A DNA stretch of 64,000 nucleotides, taken from positions 1 to 64,000 of the forward strand of contig CAMKRS010000009.1 in NCBI GenBank assembly GCA_946415245.1, in the 5' to 3' direction. Positions 44,927-53,830 of the stretch are shown here, in pieces. Below the pieces are notes generated by a model, which saw nothing but the letters and a program-made list of their open reading frames with translations, was not told where the DNA came from and searched no databases. The stretch is from an uncultured Prevotella sp. GTDB lineage: Bacteria > Bacteroidota > Bacteroidia > Bacteroidales > Bacteroidaceae. The translations under genes and the position numbers were made by a program. The number at the start of each line of letters is the position of its first letter. Positions within the stretch are counted from its first letter, which is position 1.

Positions 44927-47470
44927 TCATTGCTGACTTCGCACAGTGATTGTCAGCACACCGGCTGAGAGAGCAGGAACGGCCAGTATCACATCGCAAC
45001 CATCTGTCGTTGGCGATAATCGCTTCAGGGCAACGGCCTGTTTGTTGTCCATGCTGTTGGCCACAGTCAGAGAGCCCGGTGCATAATACTCGAAGACGGT
45101 CTTTGCCACACCATTCCAATCGCCTTTGATGCGCAGCGTGGCCGCTTCTTCCGTGGGATTCACCACCTTCACAATCACATCGGCACCGTTTTCCGACATC
45201 GTGGTACTCACGCTCAGGTTGCCTGTCTCGCCACTATGGGCCAGACGATATTTGGAGAAATGGTCGTACCACAGCTCCGTCACCTGACAGTTGGGGGCCT
45301 TGAACAGATCCTTATAGTCGAAATTGATAAAGGCGTTGTTCCAGTCGGGTGCATCGGTACGACGGATAAAGAGTGCTGCAGCACCCATAGCCACCACGTC
45401 GCGCGCCTCGCACATATTGAGGAAACCGCCAGCGAAGAGACCTGTGCGCCAATCGATGCTATTCAGGTTCCACTCCGATATAAACAGCTTGATGTTGGGG
45501 TTCGGACCCTCGGCAATCATCTGTGCATAGCGGTCATACTGCTGACCCAGACGCACTGGCCCCGTAGCATATCCGCCCTGCTGCTCATAGTGATGCAGAC
45601 TCAGGTAGTCGAAATAGTTGCCGCTGCGCTTGATAAAGTCTTCATCCTCGCGGAAGCCACCACAGGCGATGATCTTGATCGAGGGATCAATCTTCCGCAT
45701 GGCGGTACTGAAGTCGCGCACGCACTTCTCATAGCGCTCGATACCCATCTCCCACATCTCATTGTCAATCTCCCAATACTTCACGTTGTAGGGTTCGGGA
45801 TGTCCATTAGCAGCACGTTTCGCACCCCATTCGTCAGTAGCAGGGGCATTGCAGTAGCGCAACCAGTTCACAGCGTCTTGAAGAATCTGGTCGTACTCCT
45901 CGGCAGGACGCTCAAACTTCACGCTCACCACGATAATTGGCTCCGAATTCACCTCCCGACAGAAACGGATAAACTCGTCGGTGCCGAAGCAGTTCTGGTC
46001 GTAGTCCATCCACATCCAGTGGGCCCAGCGCTCGCGGTTCTCCTGCGGGCCGATGCCCCACTTCCAGTCGTACTGCGCCACATAGCCTCCACCCGGCCAA
46101 CGCAGGCAGGTAGGATGCAGTTCCTTCACAGCCTGGAGGATATCGGGACGAAAGCCGCCGAGGTCGATGCCGGTCTGCGTGGTCATCGTCGCCATATCCA
46201 CCAGCACAGTGCCGTTCTTCACGGCAATGGCGAAGTCGCCGTCGCAGCTGGTATGTGGTTTGAGCGTAAACGCGTATTTCTTCCAGTCTTTGCCGACCTT
46301 TCCCAGCGATTCAAGGGCTACAAACTGTCCGTCGGCATTGCGCAGGCCCACCATCAGTTCGCCTTTGCCCTTAGCATAGATCGAGCCCACAAATTTCTCA
46401 CCTGCGATGATGTTCTGCGGACCTTGGAAGATGCCTGCCTCGGTCTTTCCTGCCGTGATCTCCTGCGAGTAACGCATGTTCACGGCATCATCCTTGATCA
46501 GACGATATTGGGCGCCATCTCCAAAAGCCGTCCACTGCTGGGCGATAGCGGGAATCTTCACATCGCCCGGCGTGCCCTCAAACAACACCTTCCCATCAGC
46601 AGCCGTCAATCGGATATTGCGATATGTAGCTTCGGTGTAATTCACCCAGAACGTCACGAAATTGCGCTCGGCCTGCTCCAGACCGTCGCGGCTCAGCACC
46701 TGCTGGTCATCCCAAAAGACTGTCACCTTGCTGCCTCGACTCTCGATGCGCAGCTTGTGCCACTGCTGACTTTCATTGATCTGCGCTTTCGAGGCAGGGG
46801 CCGATGCCAGCGGCACCAGCGTATTCATGCGTCGTGTACGACCGCCGAAGCCTTGCACCTCGCGCACATCCATCTGGCAGAGGGAAAAGTCGGCCGTCTG
46901 ACTCTGCTGCTGCAGTCTGGCCCGTGCTGCCGCCTCGTTAGCCGCGTCTATCTGCGCCTGTGTCTGCGCTGGCGTAAACGTACGACTCTCGTAGTACGGG
47001 TCGTGTATACGAATATAATAAGGTGTGCCGTCTACCTTGTTGCGTATGGCAAAGCGTATGTCCATCAGTCCACCGCTCCAGCTGCGTCGCGCCAGTTTGT
47101 AGGCGCGCCAGTTCACATCCATCGTCAGATCGAAGTCGCAGGTGGCGATACTGTCAATCTTCAATGGCTGCTCGTAACGGGTGGGCGAATGCAGCACCTG
47201 GTCGTCGTCCATAAACCAACCGTCGAAATAGCCGTCGCGCGGATGAATGCCGGGATACTGCTCGGGCTCGAACGAACGTTCCTGGATAAGTTCCTGCCAC
47301 ACACCGTTGTTGGCCGAGAAATAGATATGTTCGAAGAGTTGTCCGTAAAGCATCTCATCGATGATGCCTGAGGGCTGCTTACTCTCAACAGTGATCTCGT
47401 AGTTGTTCTGTGCCTGAGCGGTCCCTAACACCGTCAGCATCGTCATGAGGCATAAAATGATTCTTTTCAT
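44927..47470 (-). CDS. Alpha-L-arabinofuranosidase (GH51)
   Basis: An 847-residue secreted glycosidase from ATG 47470 (MKRIILCLMTMLTVLGTAQAQ). After the signal peptide are an N-terminal beta-sandwich region with a long Ala/Gln-rich stretch (residues 190-210) and a GH51 catalytic barrel (about 430-740). The acid/base Glu571 is in DNEMWEMG, the nucleophile Glu666 in FISEWNLNS. It releases arabinose from arabinoxylan or arabinan. There are no SusC/SusD genes or a regulator beside it, so it is not in a typical polysaccharide-utilisation locus. The C-terminal domain is beta-rich (GH51_C). Confidence 0.9.
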   Translation of the reverse strand: MKRIILCLMTMLTVLGTAQAQNNYEITVESKQPSGIIDEMLYGQLFEHIYFSANNGVWQELIQERSFEPEQYPGIHPRDGYFDGWFMDDDQVLHSPTRYEQPLKIDSIATCDFDLTMDVNWRAYKLARRSWSGGLMDIRFAIRNKVDGTPYYIRIHDPYYESRTFTPAQTQAQIDAANEAAARARLQQQSQTADFSLCQMDVREVQGFGGRTRRMNTLVPLASAPASKAQINESQQWHKLRIESRGSKVTVFWDDQQVLSRDGLEQAERNFVTFWVNYTEATYRNIRLTAADGKVLFEGTPGDVKIPAIAQQWTAFGDGAQYRLIKDDAVNMRYSQEITAGKTEAGIFQGPQNIIAGEKFVGSIYAKGKGELMVGLRNADGQFVALESLGKVGKDWKKYAFTLKPHTSCDGDFAIAVKNGTVLVDMATMTTQTGIDLGGFRPDILQAVKELHPTCLRWPGGGYVAQYDWKWGIGPQENRERWAHWMWMDYDQNCFGTDEFIRFCREVNSEPIIVVSVKFERPAEEYDQILQDAVNWLRYCNAPATDEWGAKRAANGHPEPYNVKYWEIDNEMWEMGIERYEKCVRDFSTAMRKIDPSIKIIACGGFREDEDFIKRSGNYFDYLSLHHYEQQGGYATGPVRLGQQYDRYAQMIAEGPNPNIKLFISEWNLNSIDWRTGLFAGGFLNMCEARDVVAMGAAALFIRRTDAPDWNNAFINFDYKDLFKAPNCQVTELWYDHFSKYRLAHSGETGNLSVSTTMSENGADVIVKVVNPTEEAATLRIKGDWNGVAKTVFEYYAPGSLTVANSMDNKQAVALKRLSPTTDGCDVILAVPALSAGVLTITVRSQQ

Positions 47471-47500
47471 AATAGTCATCTAGTTTCATTATTCGTTGGC

Positions 47501-47508
47501 AAAGTTAA
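47501..47508 (-). promoter_or_regulatory. GH51 promoter -7 box
   Basis: The minus strand reads TAACTTTG followed by CCAACG, 30 bases before ATG 47470. Confidence 0.6.
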
Positions 47509-47618
47509 TCATTTTTTGTCATTTTTGCGAAAATAAAGGTAAAAAATTAAGTAAAATAAGCCATAATTATATAAGTTATATCAAACTTGTTGAACAATCA
47601 GTAAAGAGTTTGAAAATC

Positions 47619-47650
47619 TTTGGCCATCAGCGGCAGATTGTCTACTTTTG
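47619..47650 (+). promoter_or_regulatory. Promoter of secreted protein gene
   Basis: TTTG (47619-47622) and TACTTTTG (47643-47650) are 20 bases apart, with the ATG 25 bases after the box. Confidence 0.7.
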
Positions 47651-47675
47651 TCCTCGCTTAGTAAACAATTATGCA

Positions 47676-48284
47676 ATGAACTCAACCATAGCGCATATCA
47701 TACTGCTATTCATACCGTCGTCCATGCTCATGGCCCAGCATCAGATGGTGGTCGTCAATGTAGAGTCGAAGGTGCCCATCCGCGATGTGAGGGTCTGCAC
47801 CGACAACGACCAAGAAGTGCGAACCACGTGGGATGGACGTTTTACGGTTCCCGACAGTTTCCTGCGTCTCGATTTCCTGCATCCCGACTTCGAACGCCGC
47901 TATGTTCTGCATTCAGAACTTCATGGCGACACCATCTTCCTCATCCCTAATGTCAATGCGCTCCACGAGGTAGTCATCTACGGCGAACGACGGTTTGAGA
48001 AGCGCATGGCACAGATCCTCAAACCTTCGCCCCAGCAGATAGAGCGCGACAAACTGCCCAAGTACGTACCCGCAGGCATCAACCCCCTCGGACTTCTGCT
48101 CCTGGTCTACAATCTCACGCTTCGCGACAAAGTCAACGACCACATCCGCCGTAAAAAAGCGCTCAAAGAAGTGCGCCTGAAGGAAGAAGAATTCCAGCAC
48201 AAATGGGATTCCCTGAAACTCCAAAGGCCAAAACCCAACACCCCAAAAACGAAAAAAAAGTCCAAAATAAAACGCTCCTCTTAA
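47676..48284 (+). CDS. Secreted protein with carboxypeptidase-regulatory-like domain
   Basis: The frame opens at 47496, but the promoter lies inside that part, so I start at ATG 47676 (MNSTIAHIILLFIPSSMLM), giving 202 residues with a signal peptide. Residues about 22-80 match a carboxypeptidase-regulatory/transthyretin-like beta-domain (VNVESKVPIRDVRV, TTWDGRFTVPD), common in Bacteroidota surface proteins. The C-terminus is very basic (RRKKALKEVRLKEEEF; NTPKTKKKSKIKRSS). Function unknown; possibly periplasmic. Confidence 0.72.
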   Translation: MNSTIAHIILLFIPSSMLMAQHQMVVVNVESKVPIRDVRVCTDNDQEVRTTWDGRFTVPDSFLRLDFLHPDFERRYVLHSELHGDTIFLIPNVNALHEVVIYGERRFEKRMAQILKPSPQQIERDKLPKYVPAGINPLGLLLLVYNLTLRDKVNDHIRRKKALKEVRLKEEEFQHKWDSLKLQRPKPNTPKTKKKSKIKRSS

Positions 48285-48403
48285 TAGATTACAACTCATT
48301 TCTATTAATTGTTATAAGTAGCTCGCATCAAGGGGGATAGTTCTCGTTGGGAGATTGGATAGTTCAATCACGTGGATTGGATAGTTCTTGGTATAGGGGC
48401 GGA

Positions 48404-48921
48404 TTTTGAACTGTCACAACTGTCACAAGGAGTATAAAGAATAGGCGGGAAACTTCCCAAGAATGAATGGTCAGATACAAGTAAGCGGGTGATTGGCTAC
48501 GGACGAGTGTTGGGGAATAAGTGGCAGTTATTGGAGAATAAGTGGCGAGTATTGGGAGGATTTGAGGGGGTTGTTGCGGAGGTGTAAGATATTTTCCAAG
48601 CAGGAGATTAGGAGTAAGATATGGGCATACTGGGGAGTTTTTGCGGGCTAGGCAGGGAGCAAGGATTATGTAGGCTGAGAACACGTTTTCCCTAGGCAGA
48701 CACAAAAATCGTTGATTTTAGGCTGATTTTTGAGCCATAATTGTGTAAAGAAATATGCAAAATACAGGAAAATGCAATGCAGATTATGCGGGCATTAATA
48801 GAAAAGATTGTATGTATTAATAGAAATAATTGCTAACATTAATGGTAACAATTGCGAGCATTAATAGTAGCAAAAACGGATGCACTTGACAGCGGTTTGT
48901 GACAGTTGTGACAGTTCAAAA
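48404..48921. repeat. Perfect 25-base inverted repeat pair flanking a 468-base segment
   Basis: The sequence at 48404-48428 is exactly complementary to that at 48897-48921. Each arm contains a 9-base tandem of TGTCACAA-type units (ACTGTCACA twice). The enclosed segment has no supportable gene; it contains the 22-base iterons near its right end. The wider gap 48285-49286 has no gene I can support. Confidence 0.75.
48794..48880. repeat. Four 22-base iterons
   Basis: ATTAATAG (or ATTAATGG) starts at 48794, 48816, 48838 and 48860, an exact 22-base period. The following bases are partly conserved (AATTG near unit positions 13-17). The array is AT-rich and lies within the inverted-repeat pair. Iterons of this length and period are typical of replication or partition sites; no replication gene is beside it. 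Confidence 0.7.
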
Positions 48922-48947
48922 TGCGGTCGGATAAGTCTACTTAGAGT

Positions 48948-48981
48948 TTATCTATATATAATATATATTATATATAGATAA
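48948..48981. repeat. 34-base perfect AT-rich palindrome
   Basis: The 34 bases 48948-48981 equal their own reverse complement: TTATCTATATATAATAT followed by its complement. It can form a cruciform or act as a protein site or DNA-unwinding element. It lies between the two pairs of TGTCACAA repeats. Confidence 0.85.
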
Positions 48982-49004
48982 GTAAAAACGGGTGAAAATT
49001 TTTA

Positions 49005-49086
49005 TTGTCACAATTGTCACAACGACGGTGGAAGGTGTTGGAAAAGTCGAAAAGACACTCGAGAAAGTTTGTGACAGTTGTGACAG
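49005..49086. repeat. Second TGTCACAA inverted-repeat pair
   Basis: TTGTCACAATTGTCACAA (49005-49022) and TTGTGACAGTTGTGACAG (49069-49086) face each other across a 46-base spacer. They are the same tandem octamer as the larger pair, in a third and fourth copy. Confidence 0.75.
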
Positions 49087-49165
49087 ATAAAACTTACCAG
49101 AAGTTGAAGTATCTCACCGCCTGATAAAGGGTTCTGAAGAAAGGCTACGGCCCATCCTAAGAAGA

Positions 49166-49202
49166 AAAGGACACAGAGGTGCCTGGCACCTTTGTGTCTT
49201 TT
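49166..49202. repeat. Long near-perfect palindrome
   Basis: An 18-base stem with two G-T pairs (centre AGGTGCCTGGCACCT) is formed between 49166-49183 and 49185-49202. It could be a terminator, but the plus-strand tail CTTTTGTG is weak. It may be a dispersed palindromic element. Confidence 0.55.
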
Positions 49203-49234
49203 GTGTACCCTTTTACATTTTTTTCCAGCTCGCG

Positions 49235-49266
49235 CTTGGAAAATTCAAAGAAAAAAGCTATCTTTG
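49235..49266 (+). promoter_or_regulatory. ABC exporter promoter
   Basis: CTTG (49235-49238) and TATCTTTG (49259-49266) are 20 bases apart, 20 bases before ATG 49287. Confidence 0.65.
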
Positions 49267-49286
49267 CGACATCAAACTAAATATAG

Positions 49287-51101
49287 ATGATGGAAGGAAT
49301 GAAAATGAATATCTGGGGGCTGCTGAAGAATATCCTGCCCTTTGTGACGCCCTATCGTTGGCTGATCGTGATCACGCTGGTGCTGACGCTCATCGGTTCG
49401 CTGATGGCGCAGGTGAATGCCGTAGTATTGGACCGCGCCGTGGATGCCATCAACGCGCTGCTGCAACAGCCGGAGGGATTCCAGTGGAGTCAGGCGGTGA
49501 AGATACTGACCGTGATCACCGTGATACTGTTGGGCAAAGAGGTGATCGGCGCCCTGGTGACTTTCTTCCAGCGCTACTACGGCGAGCGGATGCGCATCCT
49601 GGTGAGTCGCGATATGTCGCTCCGCGTGGTCGACAGGATTCTTTCCTTCCGCATGGCCTTCTTCACCAGCGAGGGCAACGAGACGGGTAAGTTGCAGTCG
49701 CGCATCGACCGCGGCATCATGAGCATGAGCAATACAGTGAACAACTTCTTCATCGAAATTCTGCCATTGTTTACGAGCGCCATCCTCGCCTTGGGACTGA
49801 TGTTCGCCGCCAACTTCTACGTGGGTCTCGTGGCGCTGTGCATCGTGCCGCTCTACTTCTGGGTGACGTATATCCAGGCCGTGAAGATGAAGGGCGGACG
49901 CCGCGGCATCTTCGGCGGGCATCAGGCCGTGAGTCAGGGCATCCTGAACATCATCGAGAGCATTACCGTGATCAAGTCATTCAACCGCGAGCAAATTGAG
50001 GCCGACCGTCAGGCAGGCATCCAGCGCACAATGACCGACCTGCAGCTGAACACGCGCAAGAAGGCGTATCTGTTCAATGGTCTGAAGAGTTTCCTCGAAC
50101 AGATCGGTACCGTGCTGATTATTATATTGACGGCCTATCTCGTGCTGATTGACTATCCCGGCATGACGATCGGAAAGATCATGTACCACGTGATGCTCTT
50201 CGCCAATGTGAGCGCGCCCATCCGCCAGTTGCACCGCATCTACGACGATATGAACGACGCGCTGATCTATGCCGAGGGATTCTTCGGTATCCTGAAAGCC
50301 GACGACGAGGTGGAGCCAACGGGAAAGCATCATCCAGAAACGGTGAAGGGCGAGTTCGAACTGAAGAACGTGGACTTTACCTATTCCAACGGCACGCAAG
50401 CGCTCTGGGATGTGTCGATGCGTATAGAAGCGGGCAAGATCACGGCCCTCGTGGGACTGAGCGGCGCCGGCAAGAGCACCATCGTCAACCTGCTCGACAA
50501 GTTCTACCAGCCTCAGCAGGGCGTGATTACCCTCGACGGTGTGCCACTGAGCGAATGGGATACGGAATGGTTGCGTGAGAACGTGGGACTGGTGCTGCAG
50601 AAGAACCATATCTTCGACGGCTCGATTGAGGAGAACATCAAATACGGCTGTCCACAGGCTACGCATGAGGATGTGGTGAAAGCCGCTAAGCAAGCCTATA
50701 TCTACGACCAGATCATGGGTCTGCCTCACGGTTTTAAGACCGAGGCCCTGCAACTGAGCGGCGGTCAGCAGCAGCGCATCGCCATCGCCAGAATGTTTAT
50801 CAAGAATCCGCCGATCATCTTCCTCGACGAGCCTACCGCCAGTCTCGACGCCATCGCCACCGAGCAGATCAAGGCCTCGATCGATGCCATCAAGAAGGGG
50901 CGTACGGTGATCATCATCTCGCACAACATCGGACAGATCATCGATGCCGACCAGATCTACGTGCTACAACAAGGTCGCGTGGTACAGTCGGGTGTGCCGT
51001 CGGAGGTGTATCAGCAGGGCGGACTCTACAAGGAGATCTTCGATGCCAGTGCAAGGAGTATGAATGCCGACAAGATTGCCGCAACGACGAGTTTCGAGTG
51101 A
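49287..51101 (+). CDS. ABC exporter, fused permease and ATPase
   Basis: A 604-residue half-transporter: six membrane segments in residues about 20-330 (for example LIVITLVLTLIGSLMAQVN, IIILTAYLVLIDYPGM) and a C-terminal ATPase with Walker A GLSGAGKS near 391, signature LSGGQQQRIAIAR near 491 and Walker B IIFLDEPTASLD near 512. It probably works as a homodimer at the inner membrane; the family covers lipids, peptides and drugs, and the substrate is unknown. It stands alone and ends before a terminator. Confidence 0.9.
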   Translation: MMEGMKMNIWGLLKNILPFVTPYRWLIVITLVLTLIGSLMAQVNAVVLDRAVDAINALLQQPEGFQWSQAVKILTVITVILLGKEVIGALVTFFQRYYGERMRILVSRDMSLRVVDRILSFRMAFFTSEGNETGKLQSRIDRGIMSMSNTVNNFFIEILPLFTSAILALGLMFAANFYVGLVALCIVPLYFWVTYIQAVKMKGGRRGIFGGHQAVSQGILNIIESITVIKSFNREQIEADRQAGIQRTMTDLQLNTRKKAYLFNGLKSFLEQIGTVLIIILTAYLVLIDYPGMTIGKIMYHVMLFANVSAPIRQLHRIYDDMNDALIYAEGFFGILKADDEVEPTGKHHPETVKGEFELKNVDFTYSNGTQALWDVSMRIEAGKITALVGLSGAGKSTIVNLLDKFYQPQQGVITLDGVPLSEWDTEWLRENVGLVLQKNHIFDGSIEENIKYGCPQATHEDVVKAAKQAYIYDQIMGLPHGFKTEALQLSGGQQQRIAIARMFIKNPPIIFLDEPTASLDAIATEQIKASIDAIKKGRTVIIISHNIGQIIDADQIYVLQQGRVVQSGVPSEVYQQGGLYKEIFDASARSMNADKIAATTSFE

Positions 51102-51114
51102 AGGGAGAAAAAAA

Positions 51115-51136
51115 CCTCACCCAGGGTTGGGTGAGG
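51115..51136. terminator. Terminator between exporter and ribH
   Basis: CCTCACCC pairs with GGGTGAGG around a 6-base loop, with an A-run on the left giving a U-tract for the minus strand (ribH). Confidence 0.65.
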
Positions 51137-51162
51137 CTCAAAATGGGTTGATTAATCTTTCC

Positions 51163-51639
51163 TTAGAACTTTGCCATTTTGATAGCGACAATGGCGCATT
51201 CATCGCCCTTGTTGCCGTGCTTGCCGCCTGAACGATCACGGGCTTGTTGCAGGTCGTTGGTGGTCAGCAGGCCGAAGACAACGGGGATATTGCTGGTGGC
51301 ATTCAGACGGGCAACGCCCTCTGTGACACCCTGACAGATATAGTCGAAATGAGGTGTCTCGCCACGGATGACGGCGCCCAGGATAATGACGGCATCGTAG
51401 CCGTCGTTGAGCGTCATCTGATGTGCGCCATAGATGAGTTCGAACGAGCCGGGAACGGTCTTCACATGAATGTTCTCAGGGAGTGCGCCATGCTTTTCGA
51501 GCGTTGACACACAACCATCGAGCAAAGCGCCCGTAATCTCAGGATTCCACTCTGCCACAACGATGCCGAAGATCATGTTCGACGCATCGGGGACAGCCGA
51601 GAAATCGTACTCGCTCAGATTATGAAGTGCGGTTGCCAT
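51163..51639 (-). CDS. ribH: 6,7-dimethyl-8-ribityllumazine synthase
   Basis: A 158-residue protein with the lumazine synthase motifs: VAEWNPEIT near residue 29-37, VPGSFEL near 62, [13 protein letters not shown] near 89 and a C-terminal [14 protein letters not shown] near 122. It joins a ribitylaminouracil with dihydroxybutanone phosphate in riboflavin synthesis. Its ATG overlaps the TPR protein's stop by one base (TAATG), so it is in a two-gene operon. No FMN riboswitch is visible. Confidence 0.95.
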   Translation of the reverse strand: MATALHNLSEYDFSAVPDASNMIFGIVVAEWNPEITGALLDGCVSTLEKHGALPENIHVKTVPGSFELIYGAHQMTLNDGYDAVIILGAVIRGETPHFDYICQGVTEGVARLNATSNIPVVFGLLTTNDLQQARDRSGGKHGNKGDECAIVAIKMAKF

Positions 51640-52316
51640 TATTCCTTGCAGCGCTCAATATAGGCATCGATGGTCTGATACTGCATAGAGTTGAAGTACT
51701 TATCCTTCACCTCCTGATACAGCTTCAGGGCGTCGGCCTTCTTACCCTGGCTCTCGAGGATCTCGCCAGCCTGGATGAGGAAGGTAGGTGACAGACTGTT
51801 GTTGTCAGCCTTCTCAGCAGCCTTCTTCAAATTAGAAACGGCCTTGTCGAGCTGGTTGAGGTGGGCATAGACATTTCCCAGCGCACCGATAGCGGCGGGA
51901 GAAATCATGCTGTCATCGGCACCATCGAACTTCTCGAGGTAGTTGGCAGCCTCCTGCCACTTGTCGAGCTGGGCGTAGCAGAGTCCGGCATAGAGGTTAG
52001 CCAGATTACCAGCCTTGGTGCTGCTATACTCAGAAGCGACGTTGAGGAAGCCCTTGAACGAAGCGCTGTCGCCATTAAGAGCCTTCTGGTAGTCGCCAGC
52101 GAGGAAGTACTCCTGACCCTTGGCCAAGATGGTGCTGGCCTTGTCCTCACGGGGACCAGAATAGTAAGTCTTGTAAAGAACGATACCTGCGATGATCACT
52201 ACGATAGCAATCACGGCGGCGATAATTGCCTTCTTATACTTCAGGAAGAAGGCCTCACTCTGACTGATGGTCTGCTCGGTTACAGGAGCAGCCTGGGGGT
52301 TGTTGTTATTTGCCAT
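51639..52316 (-). CDS. TPR protein with N-terminal membrane anchor
   Basis: A 225-residue protein: a cytoplasmic N-terminus, one membrane segment ([19 protein letters not shown], residues 30-48) and TPR-like helical repeats ([51 protein letters not shown]). The layout matches the YfgM-like periplasmic TPR proteins of Bacteroidota. It probably scaffolds other envelope proteins. It is first in an operon with ribH and has its own -7 box. Confidence 0.85.
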   Translation of the reverse strand: MANNNNPQAAPVTEQTISQSEAFFLKYKKAIIAAVIAIVVIIAGIVLYKTYYSGPREDKASTILAKGQEYFLAGDYQKALNGDSASFKGFLNVASEYSSTKAGNLANLYAGLCYAQLDKWQEAANYLEKFDGADDSMISPAAIGALGNVYAHLNQLDKAVSNLKKAAEKADNNSLSPTFLIQAGEILESQGKKADALKLYQEVKDKYFNSMQYQTIDAYIERCKE

Positions 52317-52354
52317 TATCTTATTTATTTTTTATATTTCACACGAAACGGCTG

Positions 52355-52362
52355 CAAAATTA
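52355..52362 (-). promoter_or_regulatory. TPR-ribH promoter -7 box
   Basis: The minus strand reads TAATTTTG followed by CAGCCG, 39 bases before ATG 52316. Confidence 0.65.
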
Positions 52363-52400
52363 CAAAAAAAAAGTGAATAGCGAAAATTTTGGGCGCATTT

Positions 52401-52432
52401 TTTGGCTTTTTGCGCGCTTAATCGTATCTTTG
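52401..52432 (+). promoter_or_regulatory. recF promoter
   Basis: TTTG (52401-52404) and TATCTTTG (52425-52432) are 20 bases apart. The recF ATG begins 5 bases after the box, implying a leaderless transcript. Confidence 0.68.
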
Positions 52433-52436
52433 CATC

Positions 52437-53558
52437 ATGATTCTGGAAAAATTATCGCTCATTAACTATAAAAACATCCAGACGGCCACGCTGGAACTCT
52501 CGCCGAAGATCAACTGTTTCATCGGTCAGAACGGTGTGGGCAAGACGAATGTGCTCGACGCCATCTACTACCTCTCGTTCTGTCATTCGGCCAATAATCC
52601 CAATGACTCGCAGGTGATCAGACATGGCGAGGAATTCTTCATGATCGAGGGGAAATATAGTGGAGAGTTGAGAGTTGAGAGTTTAGAGTCTCAACTAACC
52701 ATATCCTGCGGTTTCAAGTCGGGCACGAGGAAACATTTCAAGAAAAACAAGAAGGAATACAAGCGGCTGTCGGAGCATATCGGACTGATTCCGGTGGTGA
52801 TGGTTTCGCCCTCGGACACGCTGCTCATCGACGGCGGCAGCGAGGAGCGCAGACGATTGATGGACATGGTGATATCGCAATACGACCGCAGTTATATCGA
52901 GCATCTGAACCGCTATAACAAGGCATTGCAGCAGCGCAACACGATGTTGAAGGCCGAAGAGGAACCCAATATCGACGTGATGAGTCTCTGGGAAGAACAG
53001 ATGGCGATGGCGGGAGAGCTGATCTACGAGAAGCGCCAGGCTTTTGTGAAGGAGATGGTGCCCATCTTCCAACGGTTCTACGAGACCATCTCAGGCAATC
53101 GCGAGCAGGTGGAGCTGAACTATATTTCACATTGTCAGCGGGGGCCGTTGCTGGAGGTGATCCAGCGCGACCGTTTCAAGGACCGGGCCGTGGGTTATTC
53201 GTTGCACGGCATCCATCGCGACGACTTGGAGATTGTGCTCGGCGGCCATCAGATGAAGCGCGAGGGCAGTCAGGGGCAGCACAAGACATTCGTGATAGCA
53301 CTGAAACTAGCACAGTTTGATTTCCTCAAACGTACGAACGCGCAGACTACCCCACTCCTCCTGCTCGATGATATCTTCGACAAGTTGGATGCGCAACGGG
53401 TGGAACAGATTGTGAGTCTCGTGGCAGGAAATGAGTTCGGGCAGATCTTCATCACGGATACGAACCGCGACCATCTGGACCAGATTCTGTCGGCCTCGTC
53501 GCATGATTATAAGATATTTTACGTGGAGAACGGAGAGATATGTTTAAAAGAGATGTAA
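52437..53558 (+). CDS. recF: DNA replication and repair protein RecF
   Basis: A 373-residue SMC-like ATPase. Walker A GQNGVGKT is at 30-37, Walker B PLLLLDDIFDKLD near 300 and the SGNRE and HREDL-type (GIHRDDLEI) RecF motifs are present. It loads RecA at gaps in DNA. Residues about 76-88 (GELRVESLESQL) are encoded by a GAGAGTTGAGAGTTGAGAG repeat in frame, which fits a surface loop. The gene overlaps the DUF721 gene by 19 bases. Confidence 0.94.
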   Translation: MILEKLSLINYKNIQTATLELSPKINCFIGQNGVGKTNVLDAIYYLSFCHSANNPNDSQVIRHGEEFFMIEGKYSGELRVESLESQLTISCGFKSGTRKHFKKNKKEYKRLSEHIGLIPVVMVSPSDTLLIDGGSEERRRLMDMVISQYDRSYIEHLNRYNKALQQRNTMLKAEEEPNIDVMSLWEEQMAMAGELIYEKRQAFVKEMVPIFQRFYETISGNREQVELNYISHCQRGPLLEVIQRDRFKDRAVGYSLHGIHRDDLEIVLGGHQMKREGSQGQHKTFVIALKLAQFDFLKRTNAQTTPLLLLDDIFDKLDAQRVEQIVSLVAGNEFGQIFITDTNRDHLDQILSASSHDYKIFYVENGEICLKEM

Positions 53559-53830
53559 AAGCGGTTAAGGAGCTGATTCTCAGAACTCTGAGGGAACAGG
53601 GACTGGAAACGCCACTGTTGCAGAAACGGTTGATGGAAGCTTGGCCTGTAGTGGCTGGCGAGGCCATCAGCCGCTATACGGGCAGCGTCAGCATCCGCAA
53701 CCAAACGTTGTATGTACATCTGACGAGTCCCGCTCTGAGGGCCGACCTCTCCATGCAACGAAGCGAGTATGTGAAACGGCTGAACGATTATGTTGGTAGT
53801 CAGGTGATTACCGATATCCGTTTTAATTAA
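53540..53830 (+). CDS. DUF721 protein, DciA-like
   Basis: A 96-residue protein of the DUF721 (DciA) family with PVVAGEAISRYTGSVSIRNQTLYV in the middle. DciA loads the replicative helicase DnaB in bacteria without DnaC. It overlaps the end of recF by 19 bases, an arrangement known in many genomes, and its stop meets the end of the opposite-strand 5-FTHF cyclo-ligase gene. Confidence 0.82.
   Translation: MFKRDVKAVKELILRTLREQGLETPLLQKRLMEAWPVVAGEAISRYTGSVSIRNQTLYVHLTSPALRADLSMQRSEYVKRLNDYVGSQVITDIRFN

Noticed and set aside
45236..47371. A 711-residue plus-strand frame opposite the GH51 gene
   Set aside because: It is the mirror of a long GC-rich coding region; the GH51 frame has a signal peptide, catalytic residues and a promoter.
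48364..48705. A 113-residue minus-strand frame with LATYSPITATYSP and VTVVTV
   Set aside because: It has no ribosome-binding or promoter support, runs through the TGTCACAA repeat and has repeat-driven, biased composition. I treat the stretch as non-coding, though it might be a decayed gene.
48794..48880. The 22-base iteron array as a CRISPR array
   Set aside because: The units are contiguous and only partly conserved, without spacers of constant length between identical repeats, and no cas gene is present.
52437..53830. A chromosomal origin near recF
   Set aside because: recF sometimes lies beside dnaA and dnaN, but neither gene is present and there is no DnaA-box cluster here.
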